Shown here: one piece after another, positions 1-11,394 of the stretch
Layout: the number at the start of each line of letters is the position of its first letter
How positions within the stretch are numbered: the stretch's first letter is position 1
Source of the DNA: Streblospio benedicti
Lineage: Eukaryota > Annelida > Polychaeta > Spionida > Spionidae
Reading direction: 5' to 3'
DNA: 64,000 bases
Assembly (NCBI GenBank): GCA_019095985.1
Contig: CM032664.1
Span: forward strand, 57,654,727-57,718,726
The notes under the pieces: generated by a model
What the model was told of the DNA's origin: nothing
What the model saw: the letters and a program-made list of their open reading frames with translations, nothing else
The model's database searches: none
Translations under genes and position numbers: made by a program

Positions 1-13
1 ATTCTTTGTTCAG

Positions 14-1865
14 AATGCACGAAGAAATGGTTGGCTCACGACAAAGGGATTGGAGGCTGCCGTTTGTTATGGTAGGTTATTTTTTGTATGTTGAAAATCA
101 TCTTTCTAAGTTTAATGAGTTACTTATTTTAGTTGGTTTATTTTGTCTGAGGGTCCACATTCAGCTGAGTATAGTGTAGGCTACTGATATTATCATTTTT
201 AGCCTACATTATACTGAGTACATCCGGGATAAATATCACAACTTGATCTAACTAGTAAACTACATTAATGTCTTACAGTTACACAATTTTCAGCATCGAG
301 TACCCGGATGCGGCTCGGGTATAGACATCGAAATATCCGGGTCGGAACCTGGGTTTTAGACAATGCCTTTTTCCGTGCAATACATATAATATCCGACTTA
401 TATCTGCACTGTCTATGCAAACTTTTATCCAGACTACAAAAATATGTTGTGCGTTCAGTACAGAATTGACCTTATTTACAGTGAACAGTATTCCATATTT
501 CGCGATGTTAAAGTTATGAAGGGGTGCCCTTATACACTTTGAAAATTGCTCCTTATCCATTGATGTTTAGTTTGTGCACCCATTCATGCACCACCGGATT
601 GGCTTGCTCCCCCTAACATCCTAAGCCCTAGCACTGTAAATCGCTTGCAGGAGATGGCATAACCATGAATTGTTGAATATGTATTGCGAAACCTACTGAT
701 GGTGAACTAACAGGTTATTAGATGAATCGACGTGAAGAGACATGTATTTTCACGGAATAACGTAACCCACATGAAAATTATGAACCCATGTTTGAAATCT
801 GTACAGAAATGGAATCGTTTTGAATAACAGTGATTATTTGGTTGGTTTTTAGATGGAATGCCCTCAAAAAGAACATCTCAACAAACTGCAGAAGGTAAGA
901 AAATTGCCAAAAAATTACGGCTGTATGCAAATGGATTGGTGTTCCTGACCTGTCAGAATTCCATTTGTAATTAACAAATAATAATAACCACCAAAATGGC
1001 AGACTATTTTTTTACTACGTGAAGCTCAAACTTGTCTCAAGAAGGCTGGTGCACGTTCTCAGCATGTAATGTTGATGTATAGTCACTTAGATTTCCAAAA
1101 ATACAATGCGCGCTTGGAATTAGGTCCCGGGAATTAGGTCCATAGCGCCTAAAAGCCGCCTCACGCATACCGTTTTTGGTACCACCGGTCGAGTACCGTT
1201 CAAATAACTTAGAATTTCTCTTGTCCGATTTGCATCGTCACCCAACCGTCCCCAACTGTTTGCTGGTGTTATCCGACCCAGCAGATCACGACGAATGTGG
1301 GAAAAACGGCACCAAAGCGGCTGCAGGATTTTGCACCGTTCAAAAATTCGCGCCAGGTGAGGATTGGGGGAAAAACGTCAGCCAGAACGGCGCTTGCACG
1401 TTTAGCAGCGTTACTAAACGGTTGGGTGACAAAAATGTGATTGTTGGTGGTTATGTTCAATTGCCGGTGTAAAACGGCCAGTGACCAATACTAAACGACG
1501 ACAAGCCGATAGCCTACCATTTGGAGGCCGATTGGATGGCCCACGGATGAGCAAACGACAAATGATAAAAAGTTACTCACCCGGTGATTTTTTTTTCTAA
1601 ATTTGCACCCCTAACTCGACCGGTGGTACCAAAAACGTTATGTGTGAGGGGGGCTTTAACCACGCAATGTTAGCAGTGTGGAACCGATTCCCAATTTAGA
1701 CATACTATAATTCTCGTTTTGCACTACCTATTGAACTCCTTGATATAGTCTGACCATAAGACCATCATGTATGAACATATATTACATATTGAATTCATAC
1801 CATGTATCTATTTCTCACATACAGCTGAAGCGATTCTTCGCCTGCTTGAACGCTATTTGCAGTAA
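14..1865 (+). CDS. C-terminal exons of an unidentified gene
   Basis: Three short exons join in one reading phase: 14-71, 853-894 and 1825-1865, each with AG before it, and GT after the first two. They encode about 46 residues, starting NARRNGWLTTKGLEAAV, then YDGMPSKRTSQQ, and ending AILRLLERYLQ before a TAA stop at 1863-1865. The basic and leucine-rich ending suggests a short terminal helix. I do not recognise the family, and the rest of the gene lies left of the window. The exon chain is convincing because all three borders keep phase 1, but the product is unknown. No canonical AATAAA is seen soon after the stop. Confidence 0.55.
1152..1656. mobile_element. Non-autonomous DNA transposon with ~40-bp inverted ends
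   Basis: Left end 1152-1195 and right end 1614-1656 are near-perfect inverted repeats, sharing GCCGCCTCACGCATA-like ends and a GGTACCACCGGTCGAGT block. The 98-codon open frame inside matches no transposase I know and is probably chance. Flanking bases suggest a short TA-type target duplication, but the exact ends are ambiguous. Confidence 0.6.
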
Positions 1866-2056
1866 CTTCATCGAAGCCATCTGGGAAAATAACTTACTTG
1901 CTCATGAAACATTCTAATGTAAGGAAAAACATGTCAATGAGATTCCTCTTTTGTAGAAATTGATTTTGTTTCTTTATAATTCTAATGATGGTGCATTTTA
2001 ATGGAAAAAGAAAACAATTGCTTACAAATTTGTAATATGACTGTAATTCAATTATT

Positions 2057-3160
2057 GTGTTCATGGATTATATCTGTAATAAGATTAGTAAAAGTTTGCA
2101 TTTAATAGCAAAGGCTAGGAAAGTGATGGACACAAAATCCTTAATTCAATTATATTATTTTTTGTGTGTGTTCCTATATTCAACACGGTATTGTACTCTG
2201 GGGCCGGTTGCACAAAGCCATTTACGTTCACGATCATGTGTTTTACGGTCGATGTACAAGATTAGTACAGTTTGTACAGTAGAACCTCCAATTAAGTCCA
2301 ACTCTCTAATCAGACTATTTCTTGCAGTCCCAAGTCTTCATAAAGAGGTCGACGGTCAGCACACTCCATAAAGATACCACCTATAAATTAAAATAGCTTG
2401 GTGGTCATAATATTTGTTCTACTGTATTCGATCAATGATAGAAATATGAGCTATTTGAAATAAGTTTGCGGGTATATTCTGCCCCCCCCCCCCCATATTG
2501 GTCTCTTTTAGCATGCACGAATCATAGCCTGCATGGGTTTTGAACGTGGAATTGATAGTAAACATACCAAAAATTCTATGAAAATAAGGTATTTTGGTGA
2601 TAAAGTGGGCATACAAACCCTCGTTCCCCACCCATCCACCCACCCACCCTGGATATGCATGTGGCATTGATGGAAGGTTATACTGTAAACGGGATCTTTT
2701 AAAATTGAAATGAAACCCTTTAAGAGTCGAACAAGAGAGAAACAAGTTGCTTATAAAGTCAGTTCCATTTGCGGTAATGTACTACATTTTGCGATCGTAA
2801 ATTCACACGATGATACTGCTTTGATGACTACGAACATTTGGCTTTGTGCAACGCACGTAATGACCATCGTTTTCGTATCGTTACTCGTTTCGTGATCGTA
2901 AATTTTTGTTCGTATTTCGTGATTTGTTTGTGCAACCGGCCCCTGGGGAATGGCTAATGCAATATTCTAAACAAAATTAACATTGTTGTACTCTCGAGGT
3001 TGTACTTCAGAAAAAGATAATAAGAATGATTTGTGGAATAAGGAGAGACCATACTGCTCTATTATGTAAGGAACATAGAATTTTAAAGTTAAAAGATGCA
3101 TGTATATAAATTTAAGATTTGTGCTATTGTATTCAAGCTAACAATAGATGATTTACCAAT
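2057..3160 (+). mobile_element. LINE reverse-transcriptase C-terminal fragment, split by an insertion
   Basis: The left piece (2057-2200) reads YICNKISKSLHLIAKARK and then TKSLIQLYYF, the conserved stretch after the RT active site in L2/Jockey-type LINEs. The right piece (2944-3160) continues with RRDHTALLCKEHRILKLKDA-like sequence in shifting frames. The two halves are separated by the transposon at 2202-2943, so the LINE is older than that insertion. It is decayed and has no intact ORF. Confidence 0.65.
2202..2943. mobile_element. MITE nested in the LINE
   Basis: Ends are inverted repeats: GGGGCCGGTTGCACAAA at the left and TTTGTGCAACCGGCCCC at the right. An internal copy of GGCTTTGTGCAAC (2838-2850) and a piece of the ACCTCC-type dispersed repeat (2279-2420) suggest nested insertions. 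No coding capacity is seen. Confidence 0.65.
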
Positions 3161-4045
3161 TTTTTATTGAGCAGCTATATGTAAAGGTACTGATGTTCCT
3201 TCCCATAATACACGACACAAATATGATTTTAGAATTACGTGTAAAATCAAAACTAACTATTTTAACAGCACATTCCAATATAACTGTGCTAATATATATT
3301 GACAATATCATGATGCTGAATGAACTATAACGTATAATTAGAGATAGTTTAACTAGGTAATGCTCTTTGGTATGATGTAGAATAAATATTAAGCAAATGA
3401 GTTGTGTTGAGTGAATAGCAATGGGGAAATAATGCTACAACAAAACAATTACACAACTTCAGGCATCAAAATCCTTTAAGACAGTGACAACAAAAATAGC
3501 TACAACCTATAAACAATACAATACACGTTGATAATATCATAATTAATTTATCATACATGTACGCCCAAAAGTTGACGGCAGTAGCAATATTAACCGGTGT
3601 AAAGCCCTCAGGGAGTTACCCCCCAAAATGGGGTTATAGGCTAATCCTTACCTGGTAAGCCACCCATGCATGCTGCTGCTTCTGCAGCTGCTGCTAGTGA
3701 ATACTCTGGTGTTGAAGGCTATGACAGGCCAGGATGTTTGAGGCTGTATATCTAATATCAGAGGAATTCCTATGGTTCCGTAAAAGACCTTATATCTATT
3801 AGAGTTAGAGGCTGTCACAATTGTACTTGCTCTTCATCTTTGCACTTGATAAGTGGTGGACGTGAGCGGGTTTTTGTAATGATAGAAATAAAAACTATTA
3901 GATATACACCTAGACCTTTGAAAGACGAATACATATTCATGCATTCAATATATCAAGTTTTTAGCATAACTATTTCAACTAGTTTCTAAATAGTTTTCAA
4001 ATACAGAATATTAGCACCCCAGTTCTCTGGCAATATAATGTATAA

Positions 4046-4328
4046 GGCATCGACCATTTGATCTCAGGGGGGGGGGCAGCTATCTTCACAATAGCTTCAA
4101 TTATTTTTTTTCATGAAATTTGACACCTACTTCTTTTTTTCTTAGATTACTGAACCTCAATTATTTTTTAATATGTAACATGCACGTTATATAAAACATC
4201 TTGACAATTATTTTCTTTCTAGACAAATGAAACCTTATTATTTTTTTCACCAATTTTCAGCCTTGCGTTATTTTTTTCAATATTTTTGCTGGCATCCCCC
4301 CACCCCCTGGGATCAAATGGTCGATGCC
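4046..4328. mobile_element. PIF/Harbinger-like MITE
   Basis: The element starts GGCATCGACCATTTGATC and ends with the inverse, GATCAAATGGTCGATGCC. TAA lies directly outside both ends (4043-4045 and 4329-4331). A 3-bp TWA-type target duplication and GGC ends fit the PIF/Harbinger group. The interior is T-rich filler with a poly-G run. Confidence 0.65.
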
Positions 4329-4848
4329 TAAAGAACCAAGTGATGTGCCCCTAGTTTTGCTGGGTGAATATTAGATAATGCAGACATCATATTGATAATC
4401 ATGTACCTATGGAGTTATCATTAAATCGGTACAAGCCAAAAAAAAGTGGAATAAAATTAGTGTCACAACAATAATTCCCTTTAATAGTTATCAGTCTCAT
4501 CATATTGCTTGAGAAAGACACTAGTGAATATAACACAATGACATACTAGGTCCACGCTGCAAAAAACAATGGGGTCACCGATAACATTGATTATAATTGA
4601 AAACAAAATAACAAATGTAAACTCCATGATGTTGTGTAAGTTATACTCGATTCCCAATTAAATTTAAGTATCAGAGGCTCACTTGTGGTTTTGCAGGTGC
4701 TAGTGCAGGTGCGATCAGGTGCTGGGTAGTGTGCCAGCTGCACCTCTGTAACACAAACACAGCTATTGGTCATTCTATCATTCCGTGCAAAAATCACACT
4801 GATTGGTTAAACAGCGTGCTCAATTTTGCGATGGAAAACACGCTCCAG

Positions 4849-4984
4849 AGCGCGTTGAGACCACGACTACGGCGGTAGTCTAAACTCGTCACATTATCAA
4901 TACAGCCGCTGACGTCGCAAGGCGTGTTCCATGTAGCGGAGAGCAAAAGTTTAGACTAGCGCCGTAGTAGTGGTCTCCGCGCTC
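4849..4984. repeat. Imperfect palindrome
   Basis: GCGCGTTGAGACCACGAC at the left pairs with GTGGTCTCCGCGC at the right, with a shared TAGTCTAAACT / AGTTTAGACTA block inside. This is a fold-back of about 136 bp, with higher GC than its surroundings and no coding signal. Confidence 0.6.
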
Positions 4985-5073
4985 AAAACAAAAACAAAAT
5001 TGACTTGCAGTGAGAATGTTATAATATGATTTATTTTAAAATAAAATGGATTTTAGTCATGATAGAATGGTGA

Positions 5074-5188
5074 TTGACCACTCGATTGTCGTGTCAATCG
5101 CAAAATTGAGCATGCTGACGTCTGATTTACCCGAACGAAGTGAGGGTAAAACGCGAAGATTGACACTCCAATCTCGTGGTCAATTCCT
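5074..5188. repeat. Imperfect palindrome
   Basis: ATTGACCAC...GTGTCAATC at the left is matched by GATTGACAC...GTGGTCAAT at the right, giving a fold-back with about 27-bp arms. Confidence 0.55.
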
Positions 5189-5953
5189 ACAATATACCAT
5201 CCATGTCCACTTGATCACGTACTCTTAAAATGACAAGTTCAAAACTCACTATAAGTAGCTACAATAATGGAAGTTCTGACATTTTGCTGAAATTGATAAA
5301 AACATTAATACAATTGTCTCTACATTTCTGATTGCTTTACACCAATTAAACATATTACAAAAAAAACTATATAACAATGTATGATGTAATAATACAAAAA
5401 CCCACACGAGAGTTACATACTTTATAAGGTTGCATTATGTTAAAATGATTATCAGAAAATATGGCTCATAATTATATATTTCATGTTTGCGATACGAATC
5501 TTTACATTTGCAATGTAGCAATTAACATTATTAATATCCATTTTTAGAAAAAATATTTTTTACGTACATCTCATATAATTAAAAATGAAAAACAACAAGC
5601 TGATTTAAAGCACAGCTTAGAATATATTTTTCCTTTGAACCCTCAGCTGTCAATCCTGAGATCGACTTCTGGAACAAATAAGTAATTCTAGTTTTTGAAA
5701 ACCCACCTCCTATGGGTTCAAACAACGGGTGGCATCATCCATGACATCTTATAGACTATCAGATAAATTGAACACTAATAATTCAAAAAGTCATTTTCTT
5801 CCATTTGCCTCAAGTTGTTTACAAATATTTTTCTAAATTGAATTTTAAAATTGGAATGTTCACTGATTGATTAAATTTCGACTGTAGTATTGTTCCAAAG
5901 ATTAGTTACTCTATATCACAAAATGTTCTAGGTGCTGCTCGTACCATAATAAA

Positions 5954-6109
5954 TAATAATACAAGTTTAAATAAAGTCAAAAGGGTACGAAATATTTATT
6001 AAATACAAATTTTCGCTCCATCAGAACCTGAGGAAGCTCTGATGGAGCGAAAATTTGTATTTAATAAATATTTCGTACCCTTTTGACTTTATTTAAACTT
6101 GTATTATTA
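5954..6109. repeat. Near-perfect 70-bp-arm palindrome with hammerhead-like centre
   Basis: The arms are almost identical inverted copies that start TAATAATACAAGTTTAAAT. The centre reads CCTGAGGAAGCTC, a TGAT loop, then GGAGCGAAAA. This resembles a hammerhead core (CUGANGA, stem II, GAAA) on the plus strand. Palindrome 47259-47422 shares the GGTAC, AAATTTT and CGAAAATTTGT blocks, so both belong to one fold-back family. Confidence 0.7.
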
Positions 6110-7272
6110 CTCTATATCTATATGAAAGTTTACCAAAGCTGCCCACCCTAGGAACTGATATAACTTGTTAGCTGTGTTAATTCATATAATGCAGTACTTT
6201 CTTCATACCAACAGCTGTTACAATATAAAAAGATATATAACTCAATACTTCGACAACTCCCGGGTGGGGGTGGGGGGTTCTTCTGTACATACGTATTACA
6301 CCTATCCTCCGCCCAAGTGACCCTCTTTTTTTCACCTTCTAGACAGCACCTTTGACCCTGAAACACAGCACCTCAGCACTTTTACATGGTCACCTCATGA
6401 GGCTACCGACTGTTACACAGATCTACCAACAGGATACTATATAGTTCATTTTGTCAACAGATTGCCCCAAATGCAACTATTTTTACTCCAATTTTCAAAA
6501 AATTTCTGGGGATCCTCCCAGACCCACCCTAACCCTGTTACGCTTCATTGCTACGGCAATGTTTTTCCAAATGTAGTTGTGCATACACATCAGCAAAAAT
6601 CCTGCCTACGCCACTGTTTATGTTATATATGTGACTTATTTATGCAATTTCATTAACATTGGAGTCTTGTTAGAGATTAAGAGAAATAATATAGGTCATT
6701 ATTAGAGGTCGAAAAGACGGTAGCCACAACAGGATTATAGATGACTCAGGGTCTAAAATAGCCACTGCACTGCTGCACAGCTCATTTGCATATACATGTA
6801 CTGTTGCGATTCTAATAGCCCTGAACGGACTAAACAGCTTAAGTCGTGAACGTTCGCTTACTGAACCACAGCTTCCTTTGAAGTGATTCAAACTGATGTT
6901 CATGATAGATTTAGCGTGTATACGTTTTTAAAGTGTATTCTTAGTGACCGAACAAGTATGCTTTGATAGAAGCAATACATGTAATATGTGTTTTGTACAT
7001 TATGAAAAATCTACCCTTTAATCATGAGCTCAGAGGAAAGTTAGAACAGCAACAAAGACCATGAGCAACGCTGCAAAAATGCACTTGAAGCCAAAGCTCG
7101 TTACTGACAAAATGTACATTATCCCCAAATTTTACCAACAACTTTTAGTTCCCATTCTGCTCCCACATAGCATGATGAATTTAAAAGGTATTTATATGCC
7201 ATTTGTATTGTAGGTATGTTTGGCATAGTAGAGATTGTTGAGTTGGCATTGGTTAACCTTGTTTCATTGCAG

Positions 7273-10200
7273 GTTTATGTGGCAGTGTGAGAATAACAGA
7301 CATAGGCGGTGTTCCATATTCATTTTGCACCCCAAAATACACAGGGACAAGGTTGTGCTTCCAATTCATGCTCTGTCACTTATTGATAAGATCATTGTTA
7401 GAGTTTGAAATGAATATGGATTCAACATTTTGATTTTGACCTCATCTAATGATTGATGTTATGTTCCAATAAATCTGATATTGTCCATGTTGTATATAAT
7501 TATAAGACTTTATCTAGATTTACCTATTTATGAGCACTTGTAATTCAGCTATTGGTCGGTAAAATTATATTTTTACATTAATGAAATATGCACAAGATAA
7601 TTGTATATATTTAATATTTTGTAACTTTTGATTTCTTGAAAATTTTGTTTAGAAATGAAAACAGCAATGCAATAAATCTTGATTGACTATCATACCTTGG
7701 TGCTGGACCCCAAAATGATTCACCACATTATATTGCTTATAAAATTAAAACAACATGCAGTTGTTGGTTTGTATAATGAAAAGATAAATCTTACAGGTAC
7801 TTTTGTTATTGCTTTTATGTGTCATTCAATGTGTTTATTTTTTTATTTAAAAATCCACTTTAATTTATTTGTGTAAATATATTTCTAATTTGTATCAAGC
7901 AGATATTGTAATCTATATATATAAAGGAAGAGGCGATTTTTTGCGTCACAAAAGGCTTTTTAACCACAAGACGTACACACTCCAAATTATGTATGTACAA
8001 TCAAGACAACTTGGTGGTCGTTATAATGTCACATTTCAAACCAAATAAATTGGTTTTAATGATAAAAACAAGAAAAAAGTATTTTTATAGAAAGGTTGCT
8101 TACAGGGCCATGTTTGTTAAAGGTACGTAATACGTTAAACGTTTGTATATGTCAAACGTACGTTGCACGTCACACGTACAGTCATACAACGAGGGAGCTG
8201 GGGAGGGTCAAGATGATGGGGTGGTGATGGTGATAGAGACGCATTTTATCTGCTTCGGACCTGTTTTGAGGAGGGGTGTTGGCAGAAAGGGTGTGTGTGT
8301 CCATATGGCAGGGGGGGGGGGGGCGGACATCAACCCGAGCAGCCGCTGGAATGGGGTAATTGAGATGCGCATTTAATGGTCTGCACGTGTTAACCATGGG
8401 TAGGAGTAGCTGGAGGGCGGGATATTAGAGGGATCAAGCATTGTCACGTACATGTATTGTGTGTATTGCTGTCACATATGACTGTGGGAGGAAGGTGATT
8501 GAGGTGTATTTAATCTTTCCCAGACCTGTATATTGACGGGAGCTGGTGTGAGGTATGTGGGAAAAGGGAGGGAAGGGAGGAGCATTTAATCTGTTCCAGA
8601 TCTCATCTGTTTCATCCAGAGCAGCAGCAGGAAGGGTGTGCATTAATTATGGACCTGTTTAGATGGGGATGGGGCAGAGAGGGTTGGGAAGAGAAGAGGG
8701 GGTGGGGTGGCTGTGGAAGGAAGAGTAGGGATGAGTGCTACATTTAATCTGCTCCGCACGTGTTAACCATGGGTAGCAGTAGCTGGGGGAGGGATATTAG
8801 AGGGATCAATCATTGCCATATTTAGTACATTTATTGTGTAAATGGCTGTGACATATGACGATGGGAGGACGGTGATGGAGGTGTATTTAATCAGTCACAG
8901 ACCTGTATACTGACCAGAACTGGTTCGAGGGATGTGGGACAGGAGAAAGGATGGGGGGGAGGAGATTTGTGTTCGGATCTCATCTGTTTCAACCTGAGCA
9001 ACGCCGGATAAACAGCTAGTATAAAATAAATCAAATAGAAATATCCAATGCAAATGACATTCATTTAATTTATAATGTAATATTTATGATTGGTGTGTGA
9101 ATGGGGTTTTTTCTGGACCAGATCTACGACTTTGCCAAGATTGCTGAACTGTGTGAACTACCTGGTTCATTTATGATTGGTGCCGGAGCAGGCCCTGCTC
9201 ATCATGTGGGGGTCAATTCAGAGGTCAGTAACGATAACAGCACCATCATTTGCAGAGCCTTTGCATGCTTTTTGTTTATACAACTTCCATATCTTTGTGC
9301 ATTGATTTTGAAATTGAAATTGAAGTTTTCATTGAAAGATGGTATTACATTTTGGAAAGAAGTTTAAAAAAAAACTGGGTAAAAGTGCCGCTGATTCTAT
9401 GACTTCATCTATAGTTAATGGGAGTTCGGAGGTTCACACAAACTCCCCCGTGTGGAATAAAAGATCCACTGTAAAACTTGGAGTCTGCAGCAGTTTGCCC
9501 ATTTGCTTGTGATAGGCTGGCAGCTTGAGGGGGTCGCTGGCTCTGGAGTCGAGTAGAACATTCCCGATCCTTACCACTGCATAGGACCTTTGTTTTCCTG
9601 ACATCTACTCTCAAAGCCTGGCTTTCCATACACTGGTTATGTTGGTCAATTCCTCGATGGTGTCTGCTCCAATGACAAGTTTATCAGCATTTAGCAGTTC
9701 CTAAGGGCGTTAAGTGCGGAACTCCTGTGACAATGTTTTACGAATTGTGTGAAGAGCATTGGGCTAAGAACCTAAACTTGGTAGACTCCAAACTTTCACA
9801 TCCATATCCTCACTGTACATGTAGGTAACTCCCACTCTGACCTTAATTGTAGCATGGATCATAATGTACATAGCTTGGACCACTCTGAAAAGCCACCCTT
9901 ACAAACCCAACTTGCTCATTGACTACCACAAAACTCTCTGGGCATCTTGGTTGAACACTTTCTTGAGATCTACAAAGGAGAAATAGAGAGTCTTAGATTT
10001 GGACAAATACTTCTCTTGAATGGTGTCTATAATGCCTGTACCAGGCAGGAATCTGAACTGTATTTCACTATTGCTGACCATGCCTCTGATGTAGTTTGGC
10101 AGGCATTCCCTCTAGGATCTTCATTATTTGCCCTTGTAAAGTACATGCTAAACTATTACAGTTTTGATTATGCATTGATAATCATTCTGCTCTACTGTTT

Positions 10201-10424
10201 CAAGACGTTTTTATCTGAAAAGCAATGGCAAAGTATTGGGATAAAATAGTATTACATGTTACAAATTATTTCAGATGATTCCAAACCTGCGTCTGAAAGG
10301 TGCTGACAATTCACATATTTGCCGTATCAACACAGACACAGACAATTACGAGCTGCAGCGGGTGAACTGCCAACAATGCTGTCTGCTCATGAACCTCATG
10401 CTCAGTGAAGGGCAGCCTGGAAAG
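7273..10424 (+). CDS. C11orf54: C11orf54-like ester hydrolase, partial gene
   Basis: Three exons match the human zinc-dependent ester hydrolase C11orf54 in order. The first (7273 to about 7351) has GLCGSVRITDIGGVPY. The second (9122-9223) has IYDFAKIAELCELPGSF, then MIGAGAGP and VNSE. The third (10275-10424) has CQQCCLLMNLMLSEGQPGKV. Exons two and three are whole codons long with clean AG and GT borders. The donor of the first does not fit the phase of the second, so a small exon may be missing. The start exon was not found. The zinc-binding His motif half should follow 10424 but is absent before the next gene; the N gap at 10441 begins 17 bases on. A Helitron and a LINE fill the introns. Homology is recalled from family knowledge. 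Confidence 0.75.
7912..9019 (+). mobile_element. Non-autonomous Helitron
   Basis: The left end starts TCTATATATATAAAGG after an A. The right end is GAGCAACGCCGG, a short spacer, then CTAG followed by T, as expected for Helitrons inserting between A and T. No Rep or helicase frame is present. The interior holds two copies, about 370 bp apart, of a block with GCACGTGTTAACCATGGGTAG (8380s and 8750s), so part of it is tandemly duplicated. It lies in an intron of the C11orf54-like gene. Confidence 0.75.
9370..10160 (-). mobile_element. LINE reverse-transcriptase fragment
   Basis: Read on the minus strand, LPGTGIIDTI is followed in frame by TLYFSFVDLKKVFNQDAQ, the RT motif usually written VDLEKAFDRVPR. 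Further on comes ALRVDVRKTKVLCSGKDRE, the stretch after the YADD box. The copy is decayed, with the catalytic box not readable in one frame. It may be RTE-like or a related clade. It lies in the intron between the second and third C11orf54-like exons. Confidence 0.7.
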
Positions 10425-10440
10425 GTGGGTGATAAGAAAG

Positions 10441-10540
10441 NNNNNNNNNNNNNNNNNNNNNNNNNNNNNNNNNNNNNNNNNNNNNNNNNNNNNNNNNNNN
10501 NNNNNNNNNNNNNNNNNNNNNNNNNNNNNNNNNNNNNNNN
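10441..10540. other. Assembly gap (100 N)
   Basis: A run of exactly 100 N, so of nominal size. It begins 17 bases after an exon of the C11orf54-like gene. The missing 3' exons of that gene may have been lost or misplaced here. Confidence 0.99.
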
Positions 10541-11394
10541 TAAAAAGCCCTTTCAACTTTTTTTGGAAAGGTTACATCCAACAATTTCATTTACATTAGG
10601 CGGAGCTTGCCCACCTTAAATTTAATTGGAAAAGGGGGAAATGGCCTTTAGTATGATTTCTAAACACCCCGTCCCACCAAACAAAACCCAGACTCCAATT
10701 TCAACTCCAACTTCCGTATTGGACAACCTTACACCAATAGATGTGCAGCTATACAATCACATTGAATAGCCATATATTTGCGTGGCGTTGGGAGTAAGCC
10801 GTTATAAATCTACAAATATACTGTGTCCCCTGGCAAACCTTACATTTATAAGTAAGAATTAAAATCTTATGGCTGAATTAAACATCCGTATCAGTACGTT
10901 TATGTAACAGCAATAGTCTGTGATTGCAAATAATAAATCTTTAAATAACTTTTTAGTTTTGCGCAAAAACCTGTCAATATTTGTTTAAAAAACTTTGTTA
11001 AGGTTTTCGCGCCAAACACTTCTGCGTTCAAGAAACTTTGTTTGGAAAGAAGGCGCCTGTGCACGTGGTGCACGTGGCTTTTATTTTTTACGTACGTTAG
11101 ACGTACGGATCTCCCTCTCTAGTACTGCTAGATGCGGGCGTCAACACCTCGACATACGGTAACAGGTCGTCACACGTACATTTTAGTAACGTGACAATCT
11201 GCTGACGTATGTCGATGAGGTGGCGCTCGCACCTACTGGTAGAGTACTGCATAAGTACTGCTGACACACACACAATTTTGTATGAACAAAAGCAAAATCT
11301 ACACTTACGATATCAACGATCTTATCAATTAATTAGCACTTTCTACTCCATCCACTCTCTGACTGTAGTCTATAGACAGGGACAAGTACTCAGT

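Larger units (their letters stand above)
2961..7270. other. Non-coding stretch with several short repeats
   Basis: Apart from the LINE tail (to 3160) and the elements listed separately (4046-4328, 4849-4984, 5074-5188, 5954-6109), I see no supported gene here. The N-terminal exons expected for the C11orf54-like gene should lie in this stretch, but I could not find them. Confidence 0.4.

Noticed and set aside
1176-1472. 98-codon frame on the plus strand
   Set aside because: It lies wholly inside a TIR element and matches no known protein; probably chance in a GC-richer element.
6462-6656. Possible first exon of the C11orf54-like gene (CAG then ATTGCCCC)
   Set aside because: The translation does not match the expected N terminus, and the text looks like repeat DNA.
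10311-10619. Open frames across the N gap
   Set aside because: They exist only because N codons read as X; no evidence of coding.
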